Positions 1-12,512 of a DNA stretch of 64,000 bases are shown here, piece by piece. Within the stretch, counting starts at the first letter, position 1. Every line of letters begins with the position of its first letter. The translations under genes and the position numbers were made by a program. The stretch comes from Uropetala carovei (Eukaryota > Arthropoda > Insecta > Odonata > Petaluridae), in the NCBI GenBank assembly GCA_036926305.1, contig JAXCHB010000133.1, forward strand, positions 6,836,001 through 6,900,000. Direction: 5' to 3'. The notes under the pieces were generated by a model. That model saw only the letters and a program-made list of their open reading frames with translations, did not search any database and was not told where the DNA came from.

Positions 1-698
1 GGAAATACACGTTTTGAGGTCCCTAGAACACGTTTAGACTATTTTCGGAATGATGTCTGTGTGTGTGTGTGCGTGTGTGTATGTGATTGTGGGCGCTCTA
101 ACTCAAAAAGTACGTGCCATATCGTTACCAAACTTCACATATAACACTTTAACATGAGCACAAAGAACAGTTTAGTTTTTGGTCAAAAACGGTTTACCGG
201 AAGTCGAGGTTTATTCGAAACCCTATTCGGTTTTTGCGATATTTCTTCGTTAAAACGTCATTATTGTATATACAATTCTATACAAGAGTTATAGAGAATG
301 TAATTTCCTACAACTTTCATTTGAAACAATTTTCTATTGTAGTTATTGTTTAGGAATTATTTATAAAAATAATTGGTTTTTTCGGTTTTCTTTTTAAAAA
401 CATCGTTATTGGTAATCTTGGTGAGGACAAAAGTTGTAGAGAATAATATTTCTTCCAAGTTTTGTTTGAGACAAATTTTCGCAGAACCATCCATTTCGGA
501 GAAATTTTGCTTTTCTTCAATACCAGTATACAGCGCCAGCACCATGTAGCGGTGAACTTTGTAAACATTGAAAATATATTGACTGTATTCTTTTACGATA
601 CGAAATAATAATTTTGCCTCATAATACTATTCATGATAATTTAAATATCTATACCCCAAATATGGAGAAAGTCGTGTTGGCCACATCAAATTTTTACT
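1..698 (+). repeat. R1 dispersed repeat, 5'-truncated copy
   Basis: It aligns by eye with the fuller copy at 4561-5331, starting about 70 bases into the unit and running to the R1 tail (subterminal TATGGAGAAAG, then a small hairpin and a T-run). A TG microsatellite sits near the start. Short ORFs here are not conserved between copies, so it is treated as non-coding. The left edge is cut by the window. Confidence 0.85.
57..86. repeat. (TG)n microsatellite inside R1
   Basis: A run of mostly TG dinucleotides with single-base interruptions. The same position in other R1 copies (about 4687-4738, 17940-17965 on the opposite strand, 18505-18530) also carries a TG/CA run of different length, so the microsatellite belongs to the R1 unit. 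Confidence 0.9.
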
Positions 699-2511
699 TT
701 TCTTTCCATAATCTCGGTTTTGTATTTTTTCTTCCATGAAAATTTGGTGATAGTTTCGGTCGATGCCTATTTACCTAAATGTTCCAAGTGTTAAATCAAA
801 ACACAGGAAAAGACCCAGGGTTATATTTAAGTTCTGTATTAGTTTTATTCGAATGTTAAAACTACCAGATTAAAACCTTAAATTGTTCGTCCATTAGCAA
901 TAAGGGTTAACTCCCGTAGCAGCATAGCAGTGAAATGCAAAGGATGAAATATTTAAGGAGACAAACCAATATCCAAAAATAACAGTATTTGTATATAATA
1001 ATTTATTCCGAGATCAAATGATCATAGGAAGTTATTCGCGGAGATTTTTTTATTTTAAACTGAGACCTTAAGAAAAAGACAATAGTACGGTTCATAATAT
1101 TGAAAAACCTCCGATGAAGAGGGTGGCCATGAGTGGTTCATATTAGTCATCACCTCAAAATTTTAACGACCAAACAACGAATTGTCTTCAATGAATTGTT
1201 TTAACAATACTCGACGGAGTCTGCATGACTGTCATTTTCCACAAAAGATAGTTATGTTGGCGGCTCAGACGGACGAAGCGTGAAAATTGTTGGAATTGTA
1301 CAAGCATTTCAGCCATATTATCGAGGAGGTGCTAATTTATACGGTATTACTTGCGGTAGTATTTCCTACGGTGTATTTATCCGGTGCATAAGAAGTAACT
1401 CTAAAATCTCCACTTCATATCTTCTGCAATATCTCGTGCGTTGTATTAGCTGACCACTTAGGCGATGAAAGAAACCCGCGAAGCTCAGTGATATTACCAT
1501 CTCCAGTTAAATATCCTTCAAAAATACTAAACCGTAACTTATGTTAGCGGGAAGAGTTAATGTTATAACGAATACTTAGTAACATATTTCAAAATGCTTT
1601 GTTACATTTATGCAAGAGGTATATCCGTCGGCATATGACTAGAATAAATAGTCAGTCCACCTCAATCCTCCCATTTCCTCTCTGATTATTGTACTCGCTT
1701 AATAACAACTAAATTAGCTGGTTTATAAATACCCCCGAGCCAAATGTAAAATAACATTGACGAAAATTACCACTTCATTGCGCTTTTGATTGATTATACA
1801 ACAGTTATGATGAGAGAGTTTCGATTCCACAAACACCTCGACTGGAAAAGACAGCACTGAACTTTTCATTCCTAGCTTTTTAATTAAGATTTCAATATTA
1901 AAACATGCATGTGTTATTCTTTCAAACTCTCTACTGCTGATATCATATTAACAAACTATACTATCATATTAACAAAATATAACTGCGGAAAATAGGAGTA
2001 TATGGAGAACCAAGTTTAACCTAGAATAATCACGGACCTGTCAACGGACAGACTACCTATGATGATGATATCTCTCCAATAGCTGTAAAAAGACAGACGC
2101 ACATCTCAGGCACAAAGCAGCTGTCCACTGTGATAGTAGATTTTTCTAACATTTTATGGCTATTGTAGAGCCAGTTTTTAAATTTTATTTCGACCATAAA
2201 GTGAGATCGATAATTTTCTTTTGGGCCAATATCACTATGTTATAGAGCACATATCGTGCCTATCCCTCTCACTCTCTCATGTGGGCCCATCGAGCTTATT
2301 CGGAACTCTAGGCATCCACGAAAGACAGTTTGAAAACCCTTGCTCTGTTTTTATGTCATTGATGTCAATATCATATGCAAGTGAAGTATACACAAAACCC
2401 CGTTCGAACAAGTATTGCTTATTGTTCCAATATGCCCTTTTTTACATTTAAAAGCGTTGATTCTATTTTCGCGTTTTTTTACAGTTCTGAAACTTTCATT
2501 TTTATTATTAA
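699..2511. other. AT-rich stretch, no gene seen
   Basis: Only short ORFs without recognisable motifs were found. I see no paired inverted termini, RNA gene signatures or splice-flanked coding segments. Confidence 0.5.
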
Positions 2512-3886
2512 CTAGCTGAAGTGACCGTTGAATTTCAACGGATTTAGTGAATCTAAAACTTCGACCGTATAACTTGTAAGCATCGCAAGAATAAGATAGT
2601 ACTACACAGTTATACCCGTCGAATAAAGCAACAAGTTAGGAAAGTGTACAACGTATCACAAATGGGCGCGTTTCGTGCAATGGAGTATTAGAAAGAAATT
2701 ATATACCTGTACGTGAGGGAAATAGCGTTTTAAAGTTCTTATATTCTTAAAAAATAATCCATTTTCTTCCTATTTAATAATATTGCATGCACGCGTAAGG
2801 AAAGTAAATGTTTGTTTGTGAGATTGTTTATGATAGCAACAATGAAGAAGTAACCATACAAGAAATTTTCTAATTGTAAGTTCAACTCGAATTAAGACAT
2901 TCTCATTTTATTTTATCGATAACGGATACTCCTACGATAAAAATGTATAGGAAAGAAAATACTCTAATTTATTAGTTCTACAAGTTTCATTTGAAAAATA
3001 TTTTGATATGAGCAATACTTTACGAGATATGACGAAAACGCATTTTCCTATTTAGACGAATGAAGGAAGAAAATCTTAGGAAAATAACGTATAAACTCCC
3101 TCCCCCTCCCTTCCACCCTCTCCTTCCCTTCTCCCCCTCCCTTCCCTCTCTCCCCCTCCATCTCCCACCCACCCCCTCCCTCTCTCCACCCCTTCCCTCT
3201 AATTCCCTCTCTCCATTTCCCCCCTCCGTTATCATCCATCTCTCTCCCTCCTTATCTCGTATTAAAATCATTCAAAGCGAACAAACTTACAAACATTCTC
3301 CTTTATATGTTATATTATAAGATAATTCAATTAAAAACAACAAATATTTGGTTTCCATATAAACAAATTAAAATCGTACACAGAAATTGACACGATATTA
3401 CGTTAAAATTTTTCCCATATAAATGCATTGAACTCTCAATTTCGGCGACAATGGGAGTTGTCATGGTAGATTATAATGGGTATTGTAATAAAACTGATAA
3501 AATCACGTATTTTATTGATTCTAAATGCATTTTTATGCTAATTCTATCAGGATTCGGATTCTGTCTTCAATAAAAATGAACTTTGTTCTTTTCTTCGTAG
3601 AACCATTCAAGTCTCAAGTTCGTACCATCTTTCTAAGTAATTTTTAATTTCAGATGAAAAATAAGCTGCACTCGTCCCTGTGTTATTCAAATGGAGAAAA
3701 TGAAAAAAAGAAAATATTTCTGTGTGGGGTGGTTGTCGGGGTTCCCGGGTACCCTACCCTATGTTACTCGTAGAGTCATATGAAGTCAATTTGCAAAGTT
3801 TGGTCCCGATAGCTCAAAGGGCGTGGGAATGTATAAGGAACAGACAGACAGACAGATGGGCAGACATTCAATTTTATATATATAGA
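2512..3886 (-). mobile_element. Non-autonomous Helitron, both ends present
   Basis: Read on the minus strand, the element begins with TCTATATATATAAAATTG at 3886 and ends in CTAG at 2512. Just before that end is a palindrome at 2525-2541 (CCGTTGAATTTCAACGG). The flanking bases are A at the 5' end and T at the 3' end, the A^T insertion that Helitrons make without a target duplication. About 1.4 kb, no Rep or helicase coding left. A decayed relative of its interior is at 22497-22890 and 23700-24090. Confidence 0.75.
3096..3258. repeat. CT-rich (polypyrimidine) tract
   Basis: About 160 bases of C/T on the plus strand with CCCTCC-like units, inside the Helitron at 2512-3886. The ORFs reading through it on both strands (proline/serine-rich or glycine/arginine-rich) reflect composition only. 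Confidence 0.85.
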
Positions 3887-4560
3887 TTAAACGACTTCCA
3901 TATTAATTTCACTAGTATGTATGTTATCACTTTTATCGAACCCCTTTGATCTCAGAAACGATAAGAGCTGGAACAGTAGTTTTTTCAACAAATTTTTCGC
4001 ATTCTTTCTATTTTCAATATAAAATTCATTCGTTACCATGCCAAGTCTTCCAGCTCCCAATATATGGAGAGAAAAAATTGGTCTTTGATTTGCAGGAAAA
4101 TTTTGGTATGTGTATCAACGGTTGCATAAGATGCTGGAGCGAATTTGGTTGTTCGTCTTTAGTTAGTTCTCCGTTAGCCAATACTCACTATAACTTCCCC
4201 TCTTCGATAGTGTAGAATTATACTGACTTGGTAGTTTAGTAGATTGAAACCTCTACCGGAAAAGTGAGAGACCTGGGTTTTTATTCCCGGTCAAGTTAAG
4301 AATTTTTCTCCTTCTCTAAGTGAAAATATATGTGGAACCTTATGCGTTCACGCATAAGAACTATGTTTAACTACATTCCATCTTGTCATTGAAGTTATCA
4401 CGCTGTCTTAGAAGTCTTTTTATGCAATCATTTTCTTTGGTTTAATTTTATTTATTTTTATATAAAATACGAATTGAAAATTGGTTGCAATTTAAAGTAT
4501 TTCTCCTTCTCCTGTGTCTACATCTGCAGGAGGCCATGCGGTTCAATGAAAATCATCGTT
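3887..4560. other. AT-rich stretch with a possible tRNA-like SINE at 4228-4330
   Basis: Around 4228-4305 there is a TGGTAGTTTAGTAG segment followed about 45 bases later by GGTTTTTATTCCCGG, which loosely resembles Pol III A and B boxes. The B box lacks the expected TTCGA core. Otherwise nothing is recognised. Confidence 0.25.
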
Positions 4561-5331
4561 TTTACTTTCTCCATACGAAGTAATGGGAAAGTATTGTGAT
4601 CACGAAAAAAATCGACTTCGAGATTTCAACGGAAATACACGTTTTGAGGTCCCTAGAACACGTTTAGACTATTTTCGGAATGATGTCTGTGTGTGTGCGT
4701 ATGTGTGTGTGTGTGCGCGCGCGTGTGTGTGTGTGTGATTGTGGGCGCTCTAACTCAAAACGTACTTGCCATATCGTTACCAAATTTCATATATAACACT
4801 TTAGCAGGAGCACAAAGAACTGATTAGGTTTTGACAATAACGGTTAATCGGAAGTCGAGGTTTATTCGAAACCCGATTCGGTTTTTGCGATATTTCTCCG
4901 CTAAAACCATTATTGTATATAAAATTCTATACAATGGTTATAGATAATGTAATTTCCTACAACTTCCATTTGAAACAATTTCCCATAGCATTTGTTGTTT
5001 AGGAATTATTTGTAAATAATCGGTTTTTTCGGTTTCCGTCAAATATCTCCTTAAAAACGTCGTTATTCGTAATCTTCGCAAGAACCAAAGTTGTAGAGAA
5101 TAATATTTCTTCCAACATTTGTTTGAAACAGATTTTTGTAGAACCATCCACTTCAGAGATATTCAACTTTTTTCGTAATTTTCAGTATACAGCGCCGCCA
5201 CCATGTAGCGGTGAATTCTGTAAACATATTCAAAATAGAATTTACGGCAATAAGAATGACTGTATTCTTTTACGATACGAAATAATAAAAATATGGAGAA
5301 AGTCATGTGTTGGCCACATCAGATTTTTTTA
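4561..5331 (+). repeat. R1 dispersed repeat, near-complete copy
   Basis: Head TACTTTCTCCATACGAAG, then a TG microsatellite and an AT-rich body. Near the right end is TATGGAGAAAG, the exact inverted complement of CTTTCTCCATA in the head. Then comes a 5-bp hairpin (ATGTG/CACAT, loop TTGGC) and a tail ending CAGATTTTTTT. This arrangement recurs in every R1 copy that keeps its tail. It resembles the non-autonomous Helentron/DINE-1 layout; that assignment is an inference. No conserved coding. Confidence 0.85.
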
Positions 5332-6748
5332 AAGTTAGGTTATGAGAATTGGAATTCCAGACGTGACCTTGCTTAGTTTTGAATCGCAAGCCTCATGGAC
5401 TCTTTCGCCGCTGCAATTTGCTTAGAGAAGCAAGATGCGCCTGAGAATTTCGTGGCCAAACAATAAAGAACTCTTCTTTCATTCTATTCCGATGCAAATC
5501 TTTTATGAGACGGATCGTGTTGTCAGTTGTCTGTGCTTCGGAGGGCCATATTAGAATTTACATTGGCAGTTAATTGATTATCATCCTATTTGGGAAAATC
5601 AAGAATAAATATTTCTTATCGTCATAACTAGAAAAGTCCTCCAGTCATAATTTCAAGAAACGGTTATGAAATTATCCGCATTAAATTTCACTGTTTGCTT
5701 TCATAATGGATGCGTGGGCTGTGTAAAATGCTCTTCGTGTTTGTCGTTTGCTCTCATCCTTCATACTGATTCTCTTCTCACTCCTGCGCCGTTTGCTCCG
5801 TGATTCGTGGAATAAAATCGTTATAGAGGGAGAGGAAATTATTTAAGAGCATCTATATATTATGCTCGTTGTTGTATGGGTGTACATGATTGGATATAAA
5901 ATATTGGAGCCGTATCCTGAGATGAAAGTCATTGAAAAACTTATGAGGATAGATTGCGTTGACTTTCGAGTAATTTGATCGATCGGCTTTTATTTGCTGC
6001 GTTTGGATTGCTCTTTTGCGCCGCTCAGTAGCTCGTGACGGGAAAAAGCCGCTGAATGATTAATTAAAGTACTTATATATAAAGTGGAAGATGTTTGCTT
6101 GACCTGAATCGCTTCAGGTCAAGCAAACATAAAGTAAAGGTGGAGTAAACGGAAATACAAAAGGACATTTATTCAAGTCATTCTAGTCTGTCCTGTTTAT
6201 GCTCGGAAAAAACTAATATAAAATATAATGCAGGTTTCTTAAATGAATTACAAGGGAAAAATCCTCTTATCATGGTCATCTAAATTTTGTATTATTTTTA
6301 TTAGTAATTTACTTAAACAATTTTGGTTAGGCTCATCTTAATTTTAGTTATAAAATTTGTATAATCATAATCGGAGAACAAATGATAGTTTTCGAAAATC
6401 TTTTTCGATTTCTTTTTATGAAAACGACAGAAACAGATTTTCCGTTCCACGGGCAGTTTATGATTTGTTATCTAGGAAATAGTGTAAAAGTTTAACTCGA
6501 TAGTGCAAACAGTAAATATGCCTATTATTGAGACGGTAGGGGTATAGATAATAAATTGCCTTTCTCTTTGGTTTAAAAATGCTAACTCATTGAATTTGTA
6601 AGGCAATTTTTTGTGACTCCAAAATAGCGCAGCAAGTCTTTCTAATGTACTCGTAATGTTGCCTTTCCTTTCAATTTTATGTGATAATAATAATAAAGCA
6701 AAACGTAATAGAAAGATACAAAAATAGCCCTATTAGTATTATTTAGGA
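5332..6748. other. No gene seen; contains one perfect hairpin
   Basis: Moderate AT content, no ORF with recognisable motifs. The only structure noticed is the 40-nt hairpin at 6091-6130, listed separately. Confidence 0.5.
6091..6130. repeat. Perfect 18-bp inverted repeat with 4-nt loop
   Basis: The left arm 6091-6108 (ATGTTTGCTTGACCTGAA) is exactly complementary to the right arm 6113-6130, with loop TCGC at 6109-6112. No T-run follows on either strand. An 18/18 match is very unlikely by chance. It could be a miniature foldback, a structured RNA or an assembly artefact. Confidence 0.9.
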
Positions 6749-7763
6749 CTAGCAGAATTTACCGTTAATTTCAACGGATTTATTGAAGCTACTACAGCAC
6801 AACATACAAACTCTTTAAAATATATGGTAGATGCTTTCTTAACAATTAATCATATTTGCTTGAAACAATCCGTTTCCGAACCTATTGCATTCAAATATAA
6901 CGATAATTTTATTTCCTATCATATTACTTTCGCCAAATCCAGCTTCATTTCTTGTGTAATTATGCCTCGCTGAAATATTTACTTTTATGTCTTGTAAGCA
7001 AGAAACCCGTGAAAAAGCAACGTACAGTTGTCCATGGTTGAACATTGACTGGTAAATGTACACCAGATACGTGAACCTATTTACGTTAATAAACATTATA
7101 ATGTAGAATATAATTATTTTACTTACAAAAAATGTAAGATTCCAGTATTCAGTAGACGAAAGAAGGTTCAATTACTTTCATCAATAAACGCTTCCTGAAT
7201 AATAATCAGTATCTATTTACGTTGCTATCCATAAACATCGATCGTTTCGTTGCTTAAACAAAAATGCGAATCGAATAACGCTAAACTGTCGTCTATTTAT
7301 AAGCTTCATTGAAGCTAACTGAATCGGAGGTAACAATGACGGCCGCCTTGGCAACGCCCGGGAGGGGTACGAAAAATCCACAAAATTTCGAATCAAATAA
7401 CGTATTTCTGAAAACTTCGACCATGTAACATGTAAACTTCGCAGGAATAAGATAGTATAGAGTTTTATTCGTCGAATAAAGCAAAAACGAAAAAAATCGG
7501 TCCATATTTACGTATTTTAATGCTTGAAGGAAGAACACCTTGCAAGTTAAGAAATGGATTCATACGTGTTATCTTATGGAAAAATGTTAATCCCCTATAT
7601 TGGCAGCACTGATTAATCCTGGTTGACCAAACCTTGACCATTCACTAAATAAGGATGTAAGGAAGAGTGGTACCAAATTTGGTTTAGGAGGAATTCCATG
7701 AACAAACACACAAATACACAAACACAGAAACACACGCTTCAAAATATATTATAGTAAAGTAGA
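6749..7763 (-). mobile_element. Internally deleted Helitron with both ends
   Basis: On the minus strand it starts TCTACTTTACTATAATA at 7763 and ends CTAG at 6749, preceded by a hairpin at 6762-6777 (CCGTTAATTTCAACGG). The flanks are A and T, the Helitron A^T insertion. The 5' part (7322-7763) is closely repeated at 23024-23455. Unlike the other Helitrons here, it keeps the C-terminal part of the helicase (6839-7171). That makes it a deletion product of an autonomous element rather than a pure miniature. Confidence 0.8.
6839..7171 (-). pseudogene. Helitron helicase C-terminal remnant
   Basis: A 110-codon frame contains HGQLYVAFSRV at residues 46-56 (about 7004-7036), followed by a DIKVNIS segment and an RHNYTRN segment. 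This matches the last conserved block (motif VI region) of Pif1-like helicases at the C-terminus of Helitron RepHel proteins, which unwind DNA for rolling-circle transposition. Nothing upstream in the frame resembles the other helicase motifs or the Rep nuclease, so it is a non-functional tail. It lies about 90 bases from the CTAG 3' end, as expected for a RepHel C-terminus. Confidence 0.75.
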
Positions 7764-9658
7764 TTAAATACTCTTTATCATTTACAACTTTATTGTTATT
7801 AATATCCCTTCAGCCATTTCTTAAAAGATTTCATAGTTATGTCTTCCGATTAAATATGTGTTAATTTTTTTATGAAACTGGTGTACTAATTGACTATATA
7901 TTATCTTCCTCTTTTTACGGAAAAGTTTATATAAGATTACAATTAATACTCTGTATATATGAAAATTATGTATATCGTTCCCTGCTATAATGACTGCGTT
8001 CATGTACAATTATCGTAGATTCCAATATTTAATTCAGTCTTGTTCTAATTTCTCAACATTTCATCATGGTGGAACATTTTAGTAGTATTTCGTGGCTGTA
8101 AATTGATTGGCTGAGCAGCGAGGTGTACCGAAATGCACTTCCTAACCGGAATAGAGAAAAAATGAAATATCCTTCGTTTGTATTGGCAAACATTATCAAT
8201 ATCTTAACGTTAAGCTACAAAATCCTTTTATTTAATAGAAATATTTCTTCTGAAATCAGTGTTTACTTTTACAATCCTTCAAAGAGGATCATAATAAAAA
8301 TAATTTTAAACAAAAACTTTTCTGTTGTCTATATTTCTATCTATGCATAGCATCTTCTCTAACAAAGATTAAATATAAGTTTAAAAAATTCTAAAATCAG
8401 AGATGATATTTAATTGTAGATATTTTACACAGTAATGAATGCTTTAACTGGTCAGCAAATTTGTATATGTATATTAACAGTGATGTTCAAAAATTTCTAT
8501 TAGTGATAATGGTAATCCACTGCTAAAATATGTATATCTTTAATTTTCCAACTCTCCTTTAATAGTAAGAAAGCAAAAGTCATCCATATGGTGTAAAAAT
8601 TACGCTTTTTTAAGTGTTGGGGGTTCCTAAATCAATATCCAAGTTGTTGAATATCTTTTTCTGTTGAGATGGACATATCGTTGATACACATCAATATTTT
8701 GATTAAACGGAATAAAATCATGGCCGTTTAAAACTTACGTCATCCATCTCTATATTGCTTCCAAGTATTATTACCCAGTATTTACAAGATGGATATGTAA
8801 TTTGAAAGTTATAATTGTATAACAAGAAATACCGGAAATTCATTCATTTGAACCTGGAATGTGGAAAACTCTAAGCGGTCGGAGCCTCGTATATTAATCC
8901 TAGTTCGTTAAAATGTTAATGTCTGGGAATTTAATTTGATTAATTTACTTGTTTATACCTATGACGTAGCCCTAGGAGTATTTATGTAGATTGTATTAAT
9001 AGTTGTGACTATGTTTTAAAAATTCCAATAAAAAATTATTTAAAATTTTGCAAGACTATTATATAGAAGACTCTTAAGCCACTCCCCTTATTGAAATCAT
9101 TACAACATTGGGTTTAAGTTTTTACGACAGTACACTTTTACCCGAAAAAAAGAAACACATAATGAAGACAAAATAGATGCAACATGTTGTTTTTCAGCGT
9201 TATATATAAGCGAATTGTTCATTTTCCGAAGTCTTATTGTAACGATAAAAGCGCTTTCTTTTTATTACTAAATTAATTCTCATTAAGATATATAATTGCT
9301 CTAGAAGCGATTTTTATGAAATATCGAGTTATTCAGACGAGCAAAGAGGTTAATGAGGAATCCGCTTATAATTTTGGTGCAGTAATATTTTCACAGATTA
9401 ATAGATTAATATTAACAATCATTAATGTTTGCATGTATTTTTGTGCATTACGCGAAATGTGTAACAAATTAGGTACCTTAAATTTGGCTGTCTTTATTAT
9501 TTCGGTCGTCAGAGAAACCCAACAATTTCCGCTAGAAAAATTATTGAAAAATTATAGTTTCCTTCAGAAAATGAAATAAATATTTCGAGATGTAGGTATT
9601 GAAAGTTTGCATATGAAACTGATAAATCAGAATTTTCCAAAAACATTCTGTAAAAACC
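7764..9658. other. AT-rich stretch, no gene seen
   Basis: ORFs are short, dominated by Ile/Asn/Tyr/Lys codons and without motifs. I see no paired termini, RNA gene or repeat of note. Confidence 0.5.
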
Positions 9659-9770
9659 AAATGCGCTACTATACAGCCGTCATCAGCGATAATTCACCGA
9701 TAGCAGATTCTAGAAGGAAGTCTGGTGAATTTCCCCTGATGACGGCTGCCTTGTAGCCGAAATGCGCATT
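9659..9770. repeat. Imperfect inverted repeat (foldback), about 110 bp
   Basis: The left arm (ATGCGC, spacer, GCCGTCATCAG) is complementary to the right arm (CTGATGACGGC, spacer, GCGCAT). The inner 11-bp block is perfect. The right arm reads CTGATGA, then a short GGCT/AGCC stem, then GAAA, which superficially resembles a hammerhead core. Confidence 0.6.
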
Positions 9771-10982
9771 CAATTTTCACAACAATTTCATGGCTTTTGG
9801 AAACTTCTTATTTATTAGCTTGATCCTAGCCATTAGACGAGCTTGATAATCCTTTGAGTCTGAATATGTCAGTCGGCCATTTGTGTCCTACTTGGGCTTC
9901 TATTGAATCCAGTTTTTTACAAATATATATCCAGAAACTCCCTGAGGTGGGAAGCGATCGCCTCCACCGCTCGTTCCACAAGTGCCGACAATCCTTTACT
10001 CGGAGTAACCCTTTCGCTGTCAGATTCAATCTGAAAGACCTAATCTGCATCGCCAAATTGAGAATTTTTTTACGGAATGAGTTAAAGTGCGCATAGAAAT
10101 GAGAGGGGAAGGTTATCCACTCCCCCCTTGGATCCAACACTGCGTCCCAACGACATTTTAACCTTGACCTTCTGTAATTGCTGACCGATGAGCGATTTCA
10201 ACGCAACTCCGTTCAAACTAATACAGAAGAAAAATGCCGTGTAACGACTTCCAACTACGCAACCCGATTGCAAAATTTCTAGTCGGAATGGAAAAGTTAA
10301 GAATGAACTATCCTATCTTTCCACAGTATTCAAAGCTCCGTGGTAGATGCTGATCCTGACGCGGAAGAATACTTTTATGGCGCCGAATAATTTCCGTGTT
10401 GTTTGCTATGTCGAAGGACGTATGCCGTGAACTCTATTGCAACATACTTTATTCAATTGAGTCTCCGCCAGTAGCAAAAAAAAAATTAACAGGCTTTTTT
10501 TCGAAAGGCCGTTATGTGGCGTCTGCAGATGGCGTTTTCAGCGAACCATGTGCGAGGTGGGGCGAACATCAATCTGCTCGACGGAGAGGGCGAATGATTT
10601 GTAGAAAGAAAATCTCGACAAAAAACAAATAAGAACCGTCCTGTATTTATTAGACGATTGCCATGTCGAAATGAACGCTGATTGCAAATCGATTTGAATT
10701 TCAAATGTCACTAGCTCGAATTCGATAGCGATAGCTGATTGGCCATTATAAGCTTTGGAAATTAATCTGTATGAATAAAGATTGTCGTATTGGAATTTAG
10801 CAAAAAAATTTGCGAGTTTTTTGTGTAAGAAAATCACAGTTTATAAATAAATGGAAATTAAATAAGTGAATTTTTGTTTAATCAGAAGGATGCTACGAGA
10901 ATAGCATATAAATAGATGAATTAATCGAAGGAGCATGGAATTTAAAAATGAATATTAAAACTTCATATTTATATTATATTTA
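9771..10982. other. No gene assigned; somewhat GC-richer in the middle
   Basis: Overlapping ORFs of 60-105 codons occur on both strands (for example 9826-10140 and 10538-10837, minus), but I recognise none. Without similarity data they cannot be separated from chance ORFs in a less AT-rich patch. No clear splice-bounded coding segment was seen. Confidence 0.4.
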
Positions 10983-11302
10983 CTAGGGGGCAAGCCCCCT
11001 GATCGCCGACGCTCGCCAACCCCTCCCACCCTCCTCCCCTTTGCTCGCTGTTTCTTCGTTTCTACCATGTACCTATTGGATTTAGATTAGTTTAACGGGA
11101 ATATGGTTTGAATATGAGTTTAATTAATATATTTTATAAGGGATGTATGTTTGGTTTTTAATAACAAATTAAGAAAATTAGTTGAATGACTCGATAAAAA
11201 ATAAACTTAGAGGGCTGAAATTCTCGGAGATTAAAAATGGCTGAGGTATAGACCGTTAAAGAGAGAGAGAGAGAACCAGAAATAGGATTTTAGTAATATA
11301 GA
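10983..11302 (-). mobile_element. Miniature Helitron, about 320 bp
   Basis: On the minus strand it begins TCTATATTACTAAAATCC at 11302 and ends with a GC-rich hairpin (GGGGGCTTGCCCCC, 10986-10999) abutting the terminal CTAG at 10983. The flanks are A and T. The 5' end resembles that of the Helitron at 2512-3886. The hairpin is closer to CTAG than usual, which lowers confidence. No coding. Confidence 0.55.
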
Positions 11303-12512
11303 TAAAACATATAAATAACATGAATAATGCGTTCGATTTATTTGCATTAAATTCATATCTTCGGTCATTTCGAGCAAGTTTTAATCTTATTTTCGATCTT
11401 TAAGCCTTTAAGTGCATATGCACGGAAATTACCGGTGACCATGGAATCTTATTATTGAAATGTTAAAAAATTTACCAAAACTTGAGTATAAATTCAAAAT
11501 ATGAGCGAATTCGAATGAGATTGAGTATTTGACGGTAGGAATAAGAATCCTCATTCATTTTGGCGTGTTTTAGCGCAAATTTCGCGACGATAACTTAATT
11601 TTAAGATATTTTAAAGAGTAAAAGAAGGAAAGCCTTCAAACCAAAAAGGTGATTTTTACGTGTTATCTTATGGGAAACGACATTCATCCTCTGGAGTCGA
11701 ACCCGTGATCTTTTTCGAAATTTTTTTGTCATGACGTAGAGATTCATCAACACTGAAATCCTGAGAAATTTCAAGCTTCTAAGTGTATTTCTAATCGAGT
11801 TATTCACAAAATTAGAGCATTACGCAACATGATGACCATTACGATTTTATAATATATGTAGAGAGATATTCCCTTAATTTACTTTCGAAATGTATTTTTT
11901 GCATTTTATTCCTTCTTAGTCCTTTTCCCTTTATTGTATTATTAAATCGGTAATGGATGAAGGCTATCTTAAATTTAAGAAATCGTTTTCAGAAAATTAA
12001 ATTTCATTAAATAAATTACGTGGCTAAGTAGGTTTTTAAGATATTAATTTTTATTTCACAGAACTATTTTAAGAATAAGACTAATATCTACATTATTATT
12101 TGCAGAAATAACTGATGCCATATTCCCATCTCCGGAAACCGGTTATTTAAGACCGATCGAGGATTAGACTAATGTAAGATGTGCTAGATTCATAAATTGC
12201 AATCAGTTTATCTAATGTTTTTATTGTTGCAGTTTACGTAGAGCTATTTTATAAAGAAAACAATGATAGTTTGCGACTCATAGACCACCGACGTAATATT
12301 TAATGCAATCCGGTTAGACTTGACTTCAATTGTTTAAATGTTTTATGCCAGAATTGCATAGGAAAGCGGTTTCCAAGCATTACAAAGCTGCTCACCTAAG
12401 AAAACCATATTTGTGCCCCCTCTATATCGTGTTCATACGCAGTTCATAAACAATGCCTACTGAACCTACAATACCAAACCACCTTGAGAAAAACATGGAC
12501 CCAAACAATAGA
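11303..12512. other. AT-rich stretch, no gene seen
   Basis: Only short ORFs without motifs, and no paired termini or RNA signatures. It borders the 3' end of the LINE fragment at 12513. Confidence 0.5.

Noticed and set aside
3020..3320. ORFs with Gly/Arg/Glu-rich or Pro/Ser-rich translations
   Set aside because: They follow the polypyrimidine tract; composition alone explains them.
9659..9770. Hammerhead ribozyme (CTGATGA, stem, GAAA) like those of Penelope-type elements
   Set aside because: Stem II would need a bulged C, and I could not place a cleavage site with matching stems I and III. Recorded only as an inverted repeat.
9826..10140. 104-codon minus frame as a host exon
   Set aside because: No family recognised and no convincing splice boundaries; overlapping ORFs on both strands point to chance.
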